From Hyphomicrobiales bacterium (GTDB lineage Bacteria > Pseudomonadota > Alphaproteobacteria > Rhizobiales > Rhizobiaceae), in the NCBI GenBank assembly GCA_900470805.1, contig UCCA01000018.1, positions 62,001 through 126,000 of the forward strand: DNA of 64,000 nucleotides. The letters run 5' to 3'. The position numbers and the translations under genes are program-made. Shown here piece after piece: positions 60,901 through 64,000 of the stretch. The stretch's first letter is position 1; each line of letters begins with the position of its first letter. The notes beneath the pieces were generated by a model. The model saw only the letters and a list, made by a program, of their open reading frames with translations, ran no database searches and was not told the DNA's origin.

Positions 60901-63520
60901 CGAGCTTCTGCCAGATGAGCGCGACCTCATCACGGACGTCTTTGTCGGACGGCTTTTGAGGCCAGACCTGCCCGATCCGCCGAAGGAATTCAAGGCCGAC
61001 CTCCACCGCTCTGTCGGGGCGGACGAGAACCGTATAAAGATCCACGGCCTGACTGGTGACGGCGGCTTGGTCCGTAATGCTTGCTGCTCGCTTCGAGAGT
61101 GCGGACAACCGATGCTCCGCGGACGCGTGCTCTCCGGTAATGTACTCGCACTCCGCCATCTGGAGTTCGAGTTCGAAGGCGAGGTGGTACTGCCGTGTCC
61201 AGCAATCCTGCGCCAGAAGCGCGCGGCCAGCCGCGAAGTATTTCGAAGCAGAAGGATATGCGGCGGCGTTCTTGGCGCGTTTGCCTGCGATCAGATTAAG
61301 TTCCGCTATCTGATCGCGCTCCTCGTTTGAAGCGAGTGAAACAAGATTCCCATTGAACTGGCCCACGATGTCGAAGACCAGCTCCTCGCGTCGTTCGCGA
61401 GGCGTCTCGGCTAGAAGTAACCGGCCGATGCGGAGATGCGTGGATGCTCGTGTGTCCTCAGGGATCAACGAGTACACGGCCTCCTGAACTCGATCGTGCT
61501 GAAATGCGTACGAGCTCTCCATTCGGAAAACCAGATTTGACTCAACCGCCTCCCGCAGACCTTCGTGCAGCTCGTCGAGTGTACTTTCGCAAACTGTGGC
61601 CAGCAGATAGAACTCGGCGCTTGCTCCGATGCAGGCAAGCTGACGCAAAGCTGCAAGGCAGGTTGGTTCAAGTCGACCCAGCTTTAGGATCATGAGATCT
61701 ACGACATTGTCGCTATATCCCTTCGCATGGATGCGCTCGATGTCCCACGACCATTTCAACCCGGAATGATCGAAAGTCAGTAGTTGTTCGTCGGCAAGAA
61801 CTTGCAAAAACTGGATCGAAAAGAAGGGGTTTCCAGCCGTCTTGTCGTAAACCAGTCTTGCTAGAGGATCCGCGACATTGAGCTCGCAGCGAAGGGTATC
61901 GGTGACCAATTGGGACAGATCGTCGGGTGCGAGTGGCTGAAGCACAATGTCATTGATGATGGCTCCCGAAGTTCGGATGGTTTCAAGCATCCGCGTGAGG
62001 GGGTGTGACCCATCGACTTCGTTGTCTCTGAACGTACCAATCAAAAGCAGATGCCGCGTTTCCGGCTGCGTCATCAGGTTTTCAACAAGATCGAGAGATG
62101 CGTCGTCGATCCATTGCAGGTCGTCGAGGAAAAGCACCAGTGGGTGTTCGGGCATCGTGAATACGCCGACGAAGCGTCGGAGTGCGTTTTGAAATCGGCG
62201 CTTGGCGTCGGTGGGGCCTAGATCGGCCAACGGCGGTTGCTCACCGATCACGAGCTGTAGTTCCGGGATCATATCCACGATCAGCGATCCGCTCGCGCCT
62301 AATGCATCGAGAAGCCGGCGCCGCCATGCTTGAAGTTCGGGCTCGCTCTTGCTGAGGATTTGCTGGATCGGAATGCGGAGGGCCTGTGCGAGCGTCGCAT
62401 AGGGAACGTCGCGCATGAATTGGTCGAACTTGCCTGTGACGTATATTGCTCGAGACTGTACTACCAACTTGTGCAGTTCGCTCACCGCCGACGACTTTCC
62501 GATGCCAGAATAGCCGGAAACTAGGACAAGTTCGGGCACTCCGGAGTCGATCACGCGGTTGAAAGAACCGAGCAAGCTCGCGACGTCATAGTCACGGCCA
62601 TAGAGCTTTTCTGGAATGAGCAAGCGGTCTGGTATGTCGTGGCTCGCCAAGGAAAAAATGCCGATGCGGCCTCGCGTCTCGAGCTCGCCGAGGCAGAGAC
62701 GAAGATCGTACTCGATGCCCGAAGCTGTCTGGTACCGCTCCTCGGCGGTCTTGGCGAGGAGTTTCATGGTCATCCGGGAGACGTTTTCCGGAATTGCGCG
62801 CAGCCGCTCGTGCGGGGGCGTCGGCGTTCTGGCGATGTGGCAGTGTACCCATTCGACCGGATCGGAAGCAATGAATGGCAGCGACCCCGTCAGCATTTCA
62901 TAGAAAGTTACTCCGAGCGAGTAGAGGTCGCTCCGCGAGTCAATCGATCGGTTCATTCGCCCCGTCTGTTCGGGGGCCATGTAAGGCAGTGTGCCCGAAA
63001 TGGATTCCGGGGGGGCGGGAGTGCTGCGCTCTCGCGATATTCGTGAGGCGATACCAAATCCGGTAAGCCATGCGTCATTCATCGCATCGTTGACCAGGAT
63101 GTTTGCCGGATTGATATCCTTGTGAATAAGACCTCGGGCGTGAAGGCCACCAAGAGCCTGCGTCAGCTTGACTGCAAGGCGAAGAAACCTTTCGATCTCC
63201 ATCGGGGTTCCGACAACGTTGCTGAGCGGCTCCGCCCCCGGATCAGTGAGAACGAGCATCGTGCGGCCATGTTCATGAACGAGGTCCAGCGGGCGGACAG
63301 CCCACGGCGCGTCGAGATGGTCTCTCAGGTCGAATTCTGCTACGAGGCGGTTAACACTTGCGATCGACGGGTTGTCGCCATTCGCCATAGCCACGATGAC
63401 AGGCTGGCTTTCCTCGTCGGGTTCATTGCGAGAACCTCTGAACAGGACGCGCTGCCCGTCCTCCCAAAGCATATGAAGGAGAGTTAGGTTGGCGGCGCCC
63501 CCGGCTGCGCGTTGCTCCAT
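57986..63520 (-). CDS. giant pseudokinase-ATPase-GAF-PAS hybrid histidine kinase
   Basis: An 1844-residue protein. Residues ~1-270 are a Ser/Thr-kinase-like domain with HKDINPANIL and SRSDLYSLGVTFYEML, but it lacks the VAIK lysine (VIVAMANGD) and its DFG is GFG (LTGFGIAS). An AAA/STAND-type ATPase follows: Walker A SGYSGIGKSS and Walker B LVLFLDDLQWIDD. Next come ~600 residues of helical TPR-like repeats, a GAF domain (~1320-1470), a PAS domain (~1480-1600) and HisKA/HATPase (SIAHELNQPLSGVV, VVLNLIMNAIDAI, LGMGLSICRSIIEGH). The plan is a known but little studied family. Cytosolic; the receiver gene lies just upstream on the same strand. Confidence 0.93.
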   Translation of the reverse strand: MEQRAAGGAANLTLLHMLWEDGQRVLFRGSRNEPDEESQPVIVAMANGDNPSIASVNRLVAEFDLRDHLDAPWAVRPLDLVHEHGRTMLVLTDPGAEPLSNVVGTPMEIERFLRLAVKLTQALGGLHARGLIHKDINPANILVNDAMNDAWLTGFGIASRISRERSTPAPPESISGTLPYMAPEQTGRMNRSIDSRSDLYSLGVTFYEMLTGSLPFIASDPVEWVHCHIARTPTPPHERLRAIPENVSRMTMKLLAKTAEERYQTASGIEYDLRLCLGELETRGRIGIFSLASHDIPDRLLIPEKLYGRDYDVASLLGSFNRVIDSGVPELVLVSGYSGIGKSSAVSELHKLVVQSRAIYVTGKFDQFMRDVPYATLAQALRIPIQQILSKSEPELQAWRRRLLDALGASGSLIVDMIPELQLVIGEQPPLADLGPTDAKRRFQNALRRFVGVFTMPEHPLVLFLDDLQWIDDASLDLVENLMTQPETRHLLLIGTFRDNEVDGSHPLTRMLETIRTSGAIINDIVLQPLAPDDLSQLVTDTLRCELNVADPLARLVYDKTAGNPFFSIQFLQVLADEQLLTFDHSGLKWSWDIERIHAKGYSDNVVDLMILKLGRLEPTCLAALRQLACIGASAEFYLLATVCESTLDELHEGLREAVESNLVFRMESSYAFQHDRVQEAVYSLIPEDTRASTHLRIGRLLLAETPRERREELVFDIVGQFNGNLVSLASNEERDQIAELNLIAGKRAKNAAAYPSASKYFAAGRALLAQDCWTRQYHLAFELELQMAECEYITGEHASAEHRLSALSKRAASITDQAAVTSQAVDLYTVLVRPDRAVEVGLEFLRRIGQVWPQKPSDKDVRDEVALIWQKLGGREIEELIDLPPMRDDVARATLDVLTRLVPTAVNVDPRLHRLMIARMVVLSLEAGNSPASCCGYVWLGLVLASYFGDYATALRFGQLSLDLLERPGASEFGARVYLNFGTRISPWSQHVRFGRPFIRQAFDEAIKIGDLAFAGYCCNHSVIYALFSGDRLEDAEKAAVEGINFATKAEFGAVVESLVGQRSLVRGLRGLEIDFVSIDGTHFDQAVFERRLEGDRSLVLAACRYWIRKLQLCVLNDDYEEALDAAAKAESLLWTTSAFIEQAEYHFYAAIAHLGAIEKGVTPDRNTTHIEIINVHRKQLQLWSDNCLENFENRIALVDAGIASLEGRDLDAERLYELSIRSSRQNGFIQNEALALERASRFYLARGFKDIADMYLFRAREGYIRWGADGKVRRLEARHSQLGLANPLGTKINSPPGRQLDIAAIVGASQALSSEILLPRLIERLMTIALQNAGADRGLLILPDQTDYRIEVEARTDGDDVVLHYSNSKTAAPETLVRYVMRTQEPVVLDDARVRQLFTGDPYFNLRTPRSVLCLPLVRQGTMSGLLYLENTLASHVFTSDRAVVLELLASQAAISLENTRLYSDLQEREARVRRLFNANVIGIFTWDVEGRITDANEAFLEIVGYSVDDFHSGAVRWKNLMPREWNPNDDHIFDEMMETGVAAPFEGEYIRKDGVLVPVLIGAAIFERQRKEGVAFIVDLTDRKRAEKLARDRERQLHEIQLQLAHANRVATMGHLAASIAHELNQPLSGVVVSAETAMLWLAEDRQSVSKAQEALVRVIRDGRRAGEVFDRIRTLIKKAPPQMAALSINDVVLDIISLTRGAASKSGVLIESHLADGLPLIQGDRVQLQQVVLNLIMNAIDAIRDGDVERRKIQITTTASAAGEVHVVVQDSGPGVDLANLEKIFAPFYTTKTEGLGMGLSICRSIIEGHGGQLWVTDAFPNGAMFQFTVAVDGGRSPPS

Positions 63521-63646
63521 GTCCAGCCTTCCTCTAATTCTCCGCGAGGAGAGCTGCAGCTCGGACCCGCCTGCAGCCCTGATCGGTATGGGCTGGCGCG
63601 ACTATGTTCCTCGGCTCAGGGCGGGTCAAATCTTCCATCGGCGGCT

Positions 63647-64000
63647 TCACCTCGGCCTCGATGCGAGAGCGGCTCGGATGCATTGGACAAGTTGCTTGGT
63701 GTCGAACGGCTTGCCAAGATAGCAGACGATGCCAGAAGACAAGGCGCGTGCCCTAGCGGCGTCGCTAGGGTAGGCCGTAATCAAAATCGTGGGAGTGTTG
63801 CAGCCCATGGCAACAAGGCGGCTGTGCAATTCGAAGCCTGTCATCCGCGGCATTTGAACGTCGGACACGATGCAGGCGCTTGCGCTCAAAGCGGGCGACG
63901 CCAGGAATTCAGGCGCAGAGGCGAAGGTCGCGACGTCGAATTCCAGCCACTGCATGAGACCGGTCAGTCCCTCCCTGATGGATTCGTCATCGTCGATTAT
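63647..64000 (-). CDS. response regulator receiver (N-terminus outside window)
   Basis: The frame runs off the right edge. From the edge it reads IIDDDESIREGLTGLMQW (acidic pocket), then phospho-Asp in CIVSDVQMPRMTG, Thr in ILITAYPSD and Lys in CYLGKPFD, ending with no output domain. It is a FixJ-like single receiver located 126 bp upstream of the giant kinase on the same strand, its likely partner. Only the first few residues are missing. Confidence 0.9.
   Translation of the reverse strand: MIDDDESIREGLTGLMQWLEFDVATFASAPEFLASPALSASACIVSDVQMPRMTGFELHSRLVAMGCNTPTILITAYPSDAARARALSSGIVCYLGKPFDTKQLVQCIRAALASRPR

Noticed and set aside
1..64000. CRISPR arrays, rRNA genes and plasmid or phage replication origins
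   Set aside because: No regularly spaced repeats, no rRNA sequence and no origin or phage structural genes were seen.

Overview
The window looks like chromosomal DNA of a Rhizobiaceae-type alphaproteobacterium (Rhizobium, Agrobacterium, Ensifer and relatives). Grounds: high GC, the trpD-trpC-moaC-moeA operon with a PpiD-type chaperone in front, an alphaproteobacterial METTL20-like methyltransferase, FixJ-type response regulators, a GlsB/YeaQ protein, and relics of an imuA-imuB mutagenesis cassette and an IS66 element. This placement rests on remembered family and synteny features, not on a search.

Layout. 1-11.9 kb is core genome: a cut-off CHASE2 cyclase, a DbpA-like DEAD-box helicase, a GNAT acetyltransferase, an ETF-beta-type lysine methyltransferase, an ACT protein, then (minus strand) ppiD-trpD-trpC-moaC-moeA, and two small membrane stress proteins. 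11.9-18 kb is an accessory junction: tRNA-Ser(UGA) with a large serine recombinase whose reading frame runs antisense through the whole tRNA, poorly coding DNA, a chimeric ORF ending in the C-terminus of ImuA, the first codons of ImuB, and an IS66 fragment. 18-23.5 kb is a compact operon: a polar-amino-acid-type ABC importer followed by two flavin-dependent monooxygenase-type enzymes (DszC/SfnB-like and NtaA/SnaA/DszA-like), probably an organosulfur scavenging unit. 23.5-26.1 kb holds small genes including a cold-shock protein.

26.2-64 kb is the most interesting part: about 25 kb of small redox, hydrolase and detoxification genes (two epoxide hydrolases, an alpha/beta hydrolase, three SDRs, DsbA-like, tautomerase, VOC, PLP desulfhydrase-like, FMN reductase, alcohol and aldehyde dehydrogenases, peroxiredoxin-like, cysteine hydrolase, enoyl-CoA-hydratase-like, RidA, nitronate monooxygenase, MFS exporter, DJ-1-like, SnoaL-like, LLM oxidoreductase, DoxX-like). 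They form several divergent operons around one LysR gene. Four divergent promoter regions carry the same palindrome (about AAGGTGT-5 nt-ATACCTT), which I read as the operator of one regulon. The three hydrolases have twin-arginine signal peptides and the hydratase-like protein has a Sec-type signal, so part of the pathway appears to be periplasmic. The block is bracketed and interrupted by signalling genes: a six-PAS histidine kinase plus stand-alone receiver (26-29.7 kb), a FixJ/NarL-type regulator (49.5-50.2 kb), a three-PAS kinase, a 1844-residue pseudokinase-ATPase-GAF-PAS-histidine kinase, and a second receiver cut by the right edge. My reading is a sensor-equipped electrophile/xenobiotic response island; the inducing compound cannot be read from the sequence.
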